From JAGLOK01 sp963677605 (GTDB taxonomy: Bacteria; Bacillota; Clostridia; Christensenellales; UMGS416), in contig CAXXDX010000002.1 of the NCBI GenBank assembly GCA_963677605.2, positions 124,001 to 188,000 of the forward strand: a DNA stretch of 64,000 nt. Direction: 5' to 3'. A program made the translations under genes and the position numbers. Shown piece by piece: positions 1 to 7,182 of this stretch (position 1 is its first letter; each line of letters starts with the position of its first letter). Below the pieces are notes generated by a model that was given only the letters and a program-made list of their open reading frames with translations, had not been told where the DNA came from and ran no database searches.

Positions 1-1074
1 GCCTTTTATATATGTGGAATTTCGTATCATGGAAGAACCGCAATCAGCACACCTTAACATACCAGAAAACAAATATAACTTTTCTTTATACTTTGATGTC
101 CCTGTACAACGTTCAGTTAGCTGCTCCTGTACTCTGTCGAATACATCTTTTTGGATAATCGGTTCATGAGTATCATATACAATTATATGGTCTTTATCTT
201 CCAGGTCTATCCTACGCTTATCCTTATAATTCCGAGTCGTCCAGCGTTTCTGATCCATCGCACCCATATATGTTTTATTCGAAAGTATACTTCGCACAGC
301 GTTTGGCCGCCATCCATTTTTACTGTACTCAAAATTATCTGCTTTATATACAGAACCTGTTTTGGAATAATCCCTGCGGGTTACAATACCCAGTTCGTTC
401 AGCTTCTGCGATATACGTATTATTCCCATGCCTTTTATGTAGAAGTTAAATATCATTCTAATAACTTCAGCAGGATCTTCATCAATAATAAGTTTATACT
501 TATCCTGAGGGTCGCGGATATACCCGAACGGCGGAGGTGATATGTTCTTTCCTTCCCGCCTTAAGATATCCTTGCTCTCCCTAACCTTTTTTGATGTCTC
601 CATACTATTGTGGTCATGGATGAGGTTTTTAATCCTTACCATTATGCTCATTGCAGCTTCTGTATCCTTGAAGCTATCGACATCATCTATAATGGATATA
701 ACTCTGCAACCATAAGCAGGCAGCGTTTCCTCAAGCAGTTTTCCTGCTTCTATATAATTACGCCCGAACCTTGATAAATCTTTTAATATAATACAGTTGA
801 TACTGCCTTTTTTTATTTCATCCATCATTCTCTGGAATCCCGGACGGTTAAAATTCGTACCAGTCCAATCATCATCGATAAATTCTTCGGATAAAATAAT
901 ATCATCATTTTCTTCGATATAGCTGTTAATCAGTTTCCTCTGGTTTGCTACGCTGTAGCTTTCAACATTATCATTATCAAACCGTGACAGCCTTATATAT
1001 TTCGCTGCTTTCCAGCCTTCAAATTCCTTCGTTTTTTCTTCTTCAGGTAATGTATAAAATCTTTTTCTTCCCAT
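1..1074 (-). CDS. Large serine site-specific recombinase (3' end outside window)
   Basis: Probable integrase/excisionase of a mobile element. The N-terminal resolvase domain has the nucleophile motif YIRLSR near residue 26, followed by DDWTGTNFNRPGFQ and KDLSRFGRNYIEAG, all typical of large serine recombinases. The recombinase domain follows (PPFGYIRDPQ near 200, SNKTYMGA near 280). The visible part ends in the start of the zinc-ribbon region (LRCADCG), so roughly the last third, including the coiled coil, lies beyond the left edge. The ATG is preceded by AAAGGAG at good spacing. It is the last minus-strand gene of the left cluster. An element end is expected beyond coordinate 1. Family is certain; role as the integrase of this element is inferred. 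Confidence 0.93.
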   Translation of the reverse strand, partial: MGRKRFYTLPEEEKTKEFEGWKAAKYIRLSRFDNDNVESYSVANQRKLINSYIEENDDIILSEEFIDDDWTGTNFNRPGFQRMMDEIKKGSINCIILKDLSRFGRNYIEAGKLLEETLPAYGCRVISIIDDVDSFKDTEAAMSIMVRIKNLIHDHNSMETSKKVRESKDILRREGKNISPPPFGYIRDPQDKYKLIIDEDPAEVIRMIFNFYIKGMGIIRISQKLNELGIVTRRDYSKTGSVYKADNFEYSKNGWRPNAVRSILSNKTYMGAMDQKRWTTRNYKDKRRIDLEDKDHIIVYDTHEPIIQKDVFDRVQEQLTERCTGTSKYKEKLYLFSGMLRCADCGSSMIRNSTYIKG

Positions 1075-1144
1075 AATAAGCTCCTTTCAATTTTTTCTTT
1101 TAATCCACCCTAGCATATGGGTGTCTGTGCTCAAAATTTGAGAG

Positions 1145-1342
1145 CTATTTTTTTGAAAGCAGGCTTATTATCTTATCTTCAAGTTTTTGTGTACCTACAA
1201 ACCCAACCGTTACTTTGTACTTGCCATACCTGAAGTTATATGGGTCCTTTATTTGGTTTGTAAAACTCAAAGCACGCTCGTTAAGTGTATCTTCAATATT
1301 TATATTTACATCCCGAATATCTACCAGTCCTGAATTAAGCAT
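1145..1342 (-). CDS. Small conserved mobile-element protein
   Basis: A 65-residue acidic/basic mixed protein. The chosen ATG has a strong GGAGG site seven bases upstream and overlaps the end of the helicase gene by eight bases, so the two are probably co-translated. A longer reading frame starting inside the helicase gene is possible but has no ribosome site. The text VDIRDVNI...RALSFTNQIKDPYNFRYGK resembles the short proteins next to recombinases in clostridial conjugative elements (I believe the family is called DUF6870, from memory). No catalytic motif or membrane segment is visible. Function unknown. Confidence 0.6.
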   Translation of the reverse strand: MLNSGLVDIRDVNINIEDTLNERALSFTNQIKDPYNFRYGKYKVTVGFVGTQKLEDKIISLLSKK

Positions 1343-3548
1343 ATTCTTTCCTCCAATACCCATCGGATTTCTTGTCCTTGAAAAACTTCCTGACATCTTC
1401 AATATCCGAAGTAATCCTGCATTCCGGTAATGCTTCAAACACAGCCTTTTCATAATTTGTGTTTACCCTACTGTCAAGAATAGATATTACTGCTGTATCT
1501 GTGCTTGTCCTTATAGCTCTGCCATGCCCTTGCTTGAGCTTTAGCAGCATTTGCGGTATTAATATCTTTTGCTTGTATTCTTCCAGATTCTTCATCTCTG
1601 ATTTCCTGTATTCTGTAATAGGGTCTGGTATCAAGAAAGGCAGTTTAGTAATTATAAGGTGGGACAGCATATCGCCTTCGAAATTCATGCCTTCCCACAT
1701 TGCTCCACACCCAAACAGCACGGCATTATCCAAGCTTTTAAACTCTGATATAGCGTAACCGCTGCCTTTAGCTGTTTTTAAAATCGGGAAGCTGTTTCTT
1801 CTTTTCCGCAGTATTTCATATACAGCCTTCATTGCTTCATATGATGTAAACAGCACAAGTGAATGGCCATGACTTGCTCTTATCAATCTGTCAATTTCCT
1901 GCGCCAGTGTTTCTATATACCGCTTATTCTCATAATTCGGATATATGGTATTCTGTGATGTGTATATCAAAGAGTTTTCCATATAGTTGAACGGAGACTC
2001 CTTTACCATATATGACAGACGTCTTGGTGTATTATTTAGCCCCAATAGGCTTTTGATGTATTCGAAGTCATCTTCTATGGCTAATGTGCCGGATGTCATT
2101 ACAGTGCCGTGTGGACGGCTGAATATGTCTTTTTTAATTAAGCTGCTTATATCCTTGGGTACACCGATTAGCACATAATCATAGCCTACCTTTTCAATAT
2201 ATGTAATGCTGTCAGGCTCTAATATATTTTTTATATTCATTGCTATATTAAACAAGATTTTCTGAGGATAATTTCTGCTCCGGATAATCATTCTATCTGC
2301 CTGCATTAAGTTATCATATAGGCTTATAAGGTTTCTTCTGATATCAGTTGTAATATTTACTGTATATTTTGTTGTATCCAGATTGAATGTAACCTGCATA
2401 AAAATTCTTTTATTGATATCTATGCATGTTTTTAATATATCACTGCATAAGTTGGCAACATTCTTTTTATGCTCAGAATTTGATTTTGATACTGTTCTGC
2501 CTTTTATGTATGATTCGATTATCTTAAAATCGACAGTAGAACTATATGACTGTATTGCTGCCTGCTCGAGCTTATGTGCTTCGTCAATTATTACCGCCTT
2601 ATACTCCGGTAGGAGCTTTTTGTTGTTTTGGTTATTGCACTTAGCATCCACTGTGAAATAGTTATGGTTACATATCTGGAATACATAATCATCTTCCAAG
2701 GCTCGTTTTAAAAACGATTGATACGGACATGTAAGTTCCGGACATGTTTTGCATACTGCTTCGTTAAGACAAATTCTGTTTCGGTCATATTTGCTGATGC
2801 CAAATGCTTTATCAAGGTCAATTTCACGGCTTAGCTTCAGAGCTTTTAATGCTTTATACTGTGATTCATTCTTTTTATCTATTCTTAGCCGTCTTAAATA
2901 TACATTAAGCCTTGCATGGCAGATATAATTATTCTTCCCTTTTCTGAGCGCTGCGCTGATTTCCCTTTCAATAATTCCATTTTCCAATAGCATTTTTGAA
3001 ATGTCAGGCAAGTACTCGCCTATTATCGCCTGCTGCAATTCCTTACTTGATGTTGATACTATTATCGGTCTGTGCAGTAATTGAGTTTCCAGATGATATA
3101 CTATTCCGGCTACAAGGTACGCATGTGTTTTGCCGAACCCGACAGCGACATCTGAAAGCAGTATTTCATTACCTTTAAGTGTTTTATACATTTTGATTGA
3201 CAAGTCAACCTGGTCTTCGCGCACAGCGTATCCATAGCCTTCAAATATATTATTGAATATGAATTTTATTAGTTCTTCGCCTTCGCCGATTGTAGCTCCT
3301 ACAATTTCATACTTTGCAATCTTGTCTTTAAGCACTTCCAATGCTTTATCGTCCGCTTGTTTCTTGCTGTGACCAACATATTGTTTCTTATAATTATTGA
3401 AATTATATAGGGTGTATGAGTATGCTTTGCCCGTGTATTTTTCTATTAGTACACAGTCTTTAATTAGCATAACGCCCTTTTCATAGTCATGTATCAGTTC
3501 TTTTTCTTTTAATATCCGAACGGCTCTTGCCGTATTCTTATTTATCAT
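1335..3548 (-). CDS. DinG/XPD-like superfamily 2 helicase
   Basis: A 737-residue probable 5'-3' DNA helicase of the DinG/Rad3 group. A Walker A variant lies near residue 140 (AVGFGKTHAYL). Four cysteines between about 208 and 277 (CHAR..., CLNEAVCKTCPELTC) could bind an Fe-S cluster. The DEAH box is IIDEAHKLEQAA near 322. C-terminal motifs are GCGAMWEGMNFEGD near 620 and QGHGRAIR near 680. A good AAGGAG site precedes the ATG. It is convincing as a helicase, but the Walker A loop is not canonical (GFGKT in place of GTGKT). It sits between a structured RNA candidate and the recombinase, so a role in element processing or replication is likely but inferred. Confidence 0.85.
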   Translation of the reverse strand: MINKNTARAVRILKEKELIHDYEKGVMLIKDCVLIEKYTGKAYSYTLYNFNNYKKQYVGHSKKQADDKALEVLKDKIAKYEIVGATIGEGEELIKFIFNNIFEGYGYAVREDQVDLSIKMYKTLKGNEILLSDVAVGFGKTHAYLVAGIVYHLETQLLHRPIIVSTSSKELQQAIIGEYLPDISKMLLENGIIEREISAALRKGKNNYICHARLNVYLRRLRIDKKNESQYKALKALKLSREIDLDKAFGISKYDRNRICLNEAVCKTCPELTCPYQSFLKRALEDDYVFQICNHNYFTVDAKCNNQNNKKLLPEYKAVIIDEAHKLEQAAIQSYSSTVDFKIIESYIKGRTVSKSNSEHKKNVANLCSDILKTCIDINKRIFMQVTFNLDTTKYTVNITTDIRRNLISLYDNLMQADRMIIRSRNYPQKILFNIAMNIKNILEPDSITYIEKVGYDYVLIGVPKDISSLIKKDIFSRPHGTVMTSGTLAIEDDFEYIKSLLGLNNTPRRLSYMVKESPFNYMENSLIYTSQNTIYPNYENKRYIETLAQEIDRLIRASHGHSLVLFTSYEAMKAVYEILRKRRNSFPILKTAKGSGYAISEFKSLDNAVLFGCGAMWEGMNFEGDMLSHLIITKLPFLIPDPITEYRKSEMKNLEEYKQKILIPQMLLKLKQGHGRAIRTSTDTAVISILDSRVNTNYEKAVFEALPECRITSDIEDVRKFFKDKKSDGYWRKEYA

Positions 3549-3562
3549 GTTTCTCCTTTTTT

Positions 3563-3608
3563 CAGCACTTGCATATAACAGTTGTTATTCTGGTATATGC
3601 AAATGCTG
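3563..3608. promoter_or_regulatory. 15-bp inverted repeat upstream of helicase gene
   Basis: Arms CAGCACTTGCATATA (3563-3577) and TATATGCAAATGCTG (3594-3608) are complementary except for one position, with a 16-base loop. The repeat begins 14 bases before the helicase start codon, upstream of its ribosome site. No U-tract follows on the minus strand, so it is not an intrinsic terminator. It could be an operator or a 5'-UTR hairpin. Confidence 0.55.
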
Positions 3609-3634
3609 AGTTTTAAATATTAGTAAAATTAAAA

Positions 3635-3900
3635 GTGTCCGGAGCGGTGCATGTTATACACCTCACAGATTCCCGCATGGTTCTATCATTCCAAACCACA
3701 GTGAAATCTCCCCCAGTCAAGCAGGATGCTGCCATAGCATGAGTATCGTTAAATTTTCCTTTGCTTCATCTTGGCAAGATACCTGAACTCCAACAGGTAT
3801 TTCAAAGCCTACAGTTATCGCTCCTACCTATCGGTATATCATGGCGCTGCAGCTTATGTCGCTTTCCCTTTCGGGATGCAAAGTAACGTACTCCGGACAC
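3635..3900 (-). ncRNA. Candidate structured non-coding RNA (~266 nt)
   Basis: The segment is closed by a perfect 10-bp stem: GTGTCCGGAG at the 5' end (minus strand, 3900-3891) and CTCCGGACAC at the 3' end (3644-3635), followed by TTTT. Inside are a UCCC-GAAA-GGGA tetraloop hairpin (3865-3876), a 7-bp ATACCTG/CAGGTAT hairpin (3779-3800), a 5-bp ATGCT/AGCAT hairpin (3726-3740), and a further paired arm AGATT/AATCT. It has no reading frame of note, is visibly less AT-rich than its flanks, and lies between a terminator and the helicase gene. The closing stem plus U-run looks like a complete RNA domain with its own 3' end. Minus strand is inferred from the U-run and GNRA loop. I cannot assign it to a named family; the raiA motif is one clostridial RNA of similar size worth testing. 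Confidence 0.55.
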
Positions 3901-3985
3901 GGAAGTATTCAATTGTCATAGATCATCTATAACAGGTATTAACCTTGCTATAGTGATTGGGTTTCTATACGATTTTTTAGGTCTT

Positions 3986-4022
3986 AATAAAAACCCCTTC
4001 ACTTATAAGCAGTGGGAAAGGG
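3986..4022 (-). terminator. Rho-independent terminator after sigma-like gene
   Basis: On the minus strand CCCTTTCCCAC pairs with GTGAAGGGG across a 9-base loop (one small bulge), followed by TTTTTATT. It begins 14 bases after the stop codon of the sigma-like gene. Confidence 0.75.
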
Positions 4023-4035
4023 CAAATGCGCACCC

Positions 4036-4506
4036 TCAAACCAAATTTTTTTGAGAAATTATTAAATTTTCTACTTGTAGAATGGATTTTCTTACGGCAT
4101 TTTCGTAACAATCCTCCTGTTTTGCGATTTCTCGCTTAGAATATCCAAGATAATAATGTTTGATAAACCGACGTTTTTGTGTTTCAGAACATAAGTTCAG
4201 TACCTTTGATATAATTTGGCTTCGTTCTTTATCAACTGTCTGTTTTTCTGGATTGTTTCCGTATTCAAATAAATGCTCTAAACCAATATCATCTCGCAAC
4301 ATATGTACATCCAGTGATATGTTGTGGATATAATAGTTTCTATTTGCATTTATCATTGCATTGTCTTCCTTTTTCAACATGTCAGAATACTCAAGCGGTA
4401 TTTCATACCCTTCCTTTTGCCATAATGCAAACTGCTGAAAAAGCTCCTCTGTTATCTTTACCTGTGTTCCGTCTGTTAAATGTGATTTCCTATAATTTAA
4501 TTTCAT
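4036..4506 (-). CDS. Sigma-70-like region 4 protein of a conjugative element
   Basis: A 156-residue protein. The C-terminal half contains a sigma region-4-type helix-turn-helix (CSETQKRRFIKHYYLGYSKREIAKQ, written here only in part: YYLGYSKREIAKQEDC), so it probably recruits RNA polymerase or binds DNA. The N-terminal half (KLNYRKSHLTDGTQVKITEEL) matches the short sigma-factor-like proteins common in Tn916/Tn1549-type elements. No region 2 is recognisable. The ATG at 4506 is preferred over an upstream TTG because GAAAGGA sits at correct spacing before it. That ribosome site is inside a long hairpin and is preceded by a 13-residue leader frame. Two terminators separate it from the gene upstream, and one terminator follows it. 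Confidence 0.75.
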   Translation of the reverse strand: MKLNYRKSHLTDGTQVKITEELFQQFALWQKEGYEIPLEYSDMLKKEDNAMINANRNYYIHNISLDVHMLRDDIGLEHLFEYGNNPEKQTVDKERSQIISKVLNLCSETQKRRFIKHYYLGYSKREIAKQEDCYENAVRKSILQVENLIISQKNLV

Positions 4507-4513
4507 TGTGTTT

Positions 4514-4556
4514 CCTTTCAAATTCGAATTGGTTAATTGGTTTCAAATTTGAAAGG
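4514..4556 (-). promoter_or_regulatory. Hairpin masking the ribosome site of the sigma-like gene
   Basis: Arms CCTTTCAAATTTGAA (4556-4542) and TTCGAATTTGAAAGG (4528-4514) pair over 15 positions with one mismatch and a 13-base loop. The downstream arm contains the GAAAGG Shine-Dalgarno of the sigma-like gene. The stop codon of the small leader frame lies in the upstream arm. This is the geometry of translational attenuation: ribosomes on the leader would open or hold the hairpin. Confidence 0.7.
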
Positions 4557-4584
4557 TCGGTGGTGATCTGCTATTGCAAGGCAT
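4543..4584 (-). CDS. 13-residue leader peptide (MPCNSRSPPTFQI)
   Basis: A short frame with an AAAGGAG ribosome site six bases before its ATG, ending at a TGA inside the left arm of the hairpin that masks the next gene's ribosome site. The peptide has two adjacent prolines and several serines, which could slow ribosomes. Its position, rather than its sequence, suggests a regulatory leader. It begins 22 bases after the last paired base of a terminator hairpin, with no room for a promoter between. Confidence 0.55.
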   Translation of the reverse strand: MPCNSRSPPTFQI

Positions 4585-4605
4585 TAAAGCTCCTTTTTCA
4601 GGTAA

Positions 4606-4635
4606 CAAAAAAAGCCGTGCATTAAGCACAGCTTT
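4606..4635 (-). terminator. Rho-independent terminator upstream of sigma leader
   Basis: Minus strand AAAGCTGTGC pairs with GCACGGCTTT (loop TTAAT), followed by TTTTG. The U-tract ends about ten bases before the ribosome site of the leader peptide. Confidence 0.8.
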
Positions 4636-4649
4636 TGTGGCATAAAAAT

Positions 4650-4678
4650 AGCCCCACAGTCAAATTAACCGCGAGGCT
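4650..4678 (-). terminator. Second tandem terminator
   Basis: Minus strand AGCCTCGCGG pairs with CTGTGGGGCT (10 bp including G-U pairs), followed by ATTTTTAT. Together with the next hairpin it ends transcription from the ArpU-like gene. Confidence 0.6.
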
Positions 4679-4783
4679 TTTATGCTCTTTGTTCCCTATT
4701 TATTTTTATGTAGGCTATACCCACAATAGCATTATAGTTTAGTCAACATCTCATGTCAGTATCAAAACAGTCTCATTTTAGTC

Positions 4784-5332
4784 TCAATTTTGTCTCAAAA
4801 AAGTATCAGCCTGATTTATTATTTTTAAAACCTTTGGGATAGTTAATTGCCATAAACTTATCCCGAAAAGGTTTATAGCTTCCTTTCTTCTCCTATAGTA
4901 CGTAGCACGTGAAAGACATAGTCGTTCCAATATTTCGCTTTCTGTATATTTAAATTTTACAAAGTAATTCTTGTATATAATCTCATAATACAGCTCTCCT
5001 AAATGTGGATATTCTCTAAGCTTAATAAGTGCGCTGTTTATTACTTCTATTATCAATTTATTCTCACCTACTGATAAAAGCCGGTCTGACAGCTTTAGAT
5101 TTTCGCTGGTATCGCTGAATGAAGCTATTATTTCCAATCCTTTTATATCGTTTACTCCATATTCATCAGAAAACGAATCTAATACATCAGCATATTTGCC
5201 GCTAGTTTCCCATGCTGTTTTGGAATAGATTTTAAGCAGTTTTTTTGCATTATGATATACATTGTTTTGGGCAGTCGATTGAGTTATCTTTTTTAGTTCT
5301 ATTTTTCTGTCATTTTTATCTGTCTGGTTCAA
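4784..5332 (-). CDS. ArpU/phage-type HTH transcriptional regulator
   Basis: A 182-residue protein whose C-terminal part has the pattern ERLCLSRATYYRRRKEAINL (about 133-152), a helix-turn-helix typical of phage late-gene regulators and ArpU-like proteins of Gram-positive mobile elements. The N-terminal half is predicted helical with no other motif. The start is a TTG with GGGGAG upstream; no ATG fits. It is transcribed away from the ImmR-type repressor, so the 5333-5480 gap must hold both promoters. It is a plausible activator or antiterminator for the sigma-like gene and transfer operons downstream, but that is inference. Confidence 0.6.
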   Translation of the reverse strand: MNQTDKNDRKIELKKITQSTAQNNVYHNAKKLLKIYSKTAWETSGKYADVLDSFSDEYGVNDIKGLEIIASFSDTSENLKLSDRLLSVGENKLIIEVINSALIKLREYPHLGELYYEIIYKNYFVKFKYTESEILERLCLSRATYYRRRKEAINLFGISLWQLTIPKVLKIINQADTFLRQN

Positions 5333-5376
5333 TCCAAATCTCCCCTGTTATAATGTTTTTCTGTACACCTATTAGT

Positions 5377-5406
5377 TTGACAGGTGCATCGTGCATTTGT
5401 TATTAT
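5377..5406 (+). promoter_or_regulatory. Promoter of ImmR-type repressor gene
   Basis: TTGACA (5377-5382), an 18-base spacer and TATTAT (5401-5406). It lies immediately upstream of the inverted-repeat operator. Confidence 0.6.
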
Positions 5407-5412
5407 ATTAGG

Positions 5413-5444
5413 TGTTCGTAACAAAGTCAAGAAAAATACGAACA
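5413..5444. promoter_or_regulatory. Candidate repressor operator
   Basis: Perfect 8-bp inverted repeat TGTTCGTA (5413-5420) and TACGAACA (5437-5444) with a 16-base spacer, between the promoter and the repressor gene. This is suited to autoregulation by the Cro/CI-type repressor encoded next to it. Confidence 0.6.
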
Positions 5445-5480
5445 TATGTTTCTATTTTTTTGTTGGGAGATTATATTTTC

Positions 5481-5900
5481 ATGAAATTATCAGAGAAAAT
5501 GGTTATATTACGAAACAGAAAAGAGCTTACCCAAGCTGAACTTGGCGAACTTGCCGGAGTAAAAAAGCGTTCTATTATTTATTACGAGAATGACCAGCGA
5601 ATGCCAAATGATGAAATTTTATTGGGCATAGCTAAAGGCCTTGATGTTTCGCCTGAATTCCTTCTGGATGATTCACAGTCTATTGAACTTACAAAAGAAG
5701 AGATTTTCATAAAGGAAGCTAAGGATAAATTCGGGTCAAAAGGAGCTTTGGAAGCCGGAAAAACAATCAAACAAATAAAGGCACTCATGTCCGGCGGTGA
5801 GCTTGATGAAAATGACAAAGAAGCTTTTTTTCAAGTAATGCAGGAAATCTATTTTGATTCATCCGAAAAAGCAAAGAAATTCGGTAAAAATACCGATTAA
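5481..5900 (+). CDS. Cro/CI-family repressor (ImmR-like)
   Basis: A 139-residue DNA-binding protein. The N-terminal XRE helix-turn-helix (residues about 4-60: LTQAELGELAGVKKRSIIYYE, cited in part as AELGELAGVKKRSI) is followed by an acidic helical tail. The ATG with GGGAGA upstream is preferred to longer in-frame starts that overlap the operator. Pairing with the adjacent ImmA-type protease gene matches the repressor/anti-repressor control known from ICEBs1-like elements and phages. The gene faces the protease gene, and the two stop codons overlap in GATTAATC. It is one of few plus-strand genes here. Confidence 0.85.
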   Translation: MKLSEKMVILRNRKELTQAELGELAGVKKRSIIYYENDQRMPNDEILLGIAKGLDVSPEFLLDDSQSIELTKEEIFIKEAKDKFGSKGALEAGKTIKQIKALMSGGELDENDKEAFFQVMQEIYFDSSEKAKKFGKNTD

Positions 5901-6409
5901 TCTTTGCTTAAAAAATTACTTTTCACTTGTTCGGGTGTACGGATATCGTATCCCCTTTTGTATATGCTAAAGGTTTTATAATACATGAGTTCCGGTGGGA
6001 CGTTCATCATATTTGCGATTTCGAAATGAGTGTAGTTTTGCATTCTGGCGTATAGCAGGACTTCCGGATCTGACAGCAGAAAATCAGCTGCAAAAATATT
6101 AGCATCTCTTTCCGGCCGTGACTTCATATCGTACAAAATATAATCCTGTAATCCTTTATATGCCGCGAAATGCCTGTGCAGTCAGTCATGCCCTAATTCA
6201 TGAGCACATATAACTTTTTGCATATACTCATCGAGATTTTCATTGATTACAATATATCTGGTTCTTTTTGATATGGTATAAAAGCCTTTTAGATTATTTA
6301 AATCCCGAAATAATAATGTAATCCCCATAGATTCCGCTATCTCAAGCGGATTCCGGGTATTATATTTCCTAACTAGTTTTGCAACTTCTTCATGTATTTT
6401 ATTTACCAT
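5897..6409 (-). pseudogene. immA: ImmA/IrrE-type metalloprotease, interrupted by in-frame TGA
   Basis: The 171-codon frame encodes an ImmA/IrrE (DUF955) zinc protease, the usual anti-repressor that cleaves ImmR. The active-site helix CAHELGHD is present near residue 70, but a TGA stop follows at once (6182-6184), where homologs continue with an arginine or tryptophan then LHRHFA. The downstream part stays in the same frame (LHRHFAAYKGLQDYI..., ERDANIFAADFLLSDPE) and is well preserved to the natural stop, so a single point mutation (CGA or TGG to TGA) explains the break. Without readthrough only 75 residues are made, lacking the third zinc ligand region. A sequencing error is possible. TGA is a normal stop in neighbouring genes, so recoding is unlikely. 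Confidence 0.85.
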
Positions 6410-7182
6410 ATTTATTACCTCAGCTTAATTCTACAAAACACGAAGTACCAATATGAGTACATCAATATACTTATTATATCATTTTATAATGTCATTTTAT
6501 AATATATTTTTGCTTACACCGTATACATGTTAATATATAATGCAATTAGATGAGTGCACATAAACTACATTAAAATGATTAGATGCTAGATAATTATGGA
6601 CACCTGCAATTTTCCATCAGTAGTTTTCACATACTACTGTAGGGTATTCTTATGGTGCCGAAGGTGGGAAACATTTCAAGAGGACACAGACTTTATATAA
6701 CTTTTTGTCCTCAGAGTCACTAAGGTATTAGTGGCAAGAAAACCAGAAACTAACTTTCAATGTTCATAGTGGATATAATTTATAATATTTATACTATTTA
6801 TATTATAAAACAAGTTGAATGCTATTCTTTCAAAATTCAAATACGAGATTTTTGCAATTAATAATAATCAAAACACACCCGATCCGCTATAAATTCGGAT
6901 AGGACAGAATGATTAGAGACTTCCTGTTGGGAGAATGAGAATTTTGACTGACCCTCTCGTATTTTTTCTGTTTGGTTACAAACATTATAACACAATAGCA
7001 CTATATATGAAAATTTTTATCGCGTCTGATTATAATAGCAGCGTCTCTAGATATAGCATTTATCTTTAGCCTGTAGCCTCTGCAGACGCAACAATAGTCC
7101 TTTTAAAGTCGCTCATCCTTGCTCATAGTATTCATTTAATTTGTAAAGCTTATATAGAATACTCTTGGCCTCAACTTGCTTT
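6410..7182. other. Non-coding stretch, no gene recognised
   Basis: About 770 bases without a convincing gene. Visible are a 12-bp direct repeat TCATTTTATAAT (6479-6490 and 6492-6503), an AT-only 10-bp inverted repeat TTTATAATAT/ATATTATAAA (6779-6809), and a small ATCCG/CGGAT hairpin near 6890. The stretch separates the mobile-element control genes from the metabolic genes. A boundary or attachment site could lie here, but I see no defined direct repeat matching another part of the window. Confidence 0.5.

Noticed and set aside
1145..1453. A longer 102-residue reading of the small protein beginning inside the helicase gene
   Set aside because: Its first 37 residues overlap the helicase C-terminus without a ribosome site, whereas the internal ATG at 1342 has a strong GGAGG.
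3994..4030. GTGCG sequence on the minus strand near 4030 as the start of a second group II intron covering the structured RNA
   Set aside because: No domain V-like hairpin (GAGC...GTTC) or branch-point domain is present; the GTGCG is next to an ordinary terminator.
5897..6409. UGA recoded as tryptophan or selenocysteine in the ImmA-like gene
   Set aside because: TGA is the normal stop of nearby genes such as the PrgI and MobC genes, no selenocysteine-type element is evident, and the family has no selenoprotein members known to me. A nonsense mutation is simpler.
6880..6970. T-box or other riboswitch in the gap before gnd
   Set aside because: No T-box GGUGG motif or known aptamer core is seen, and it does not lead into a gene on either strand.
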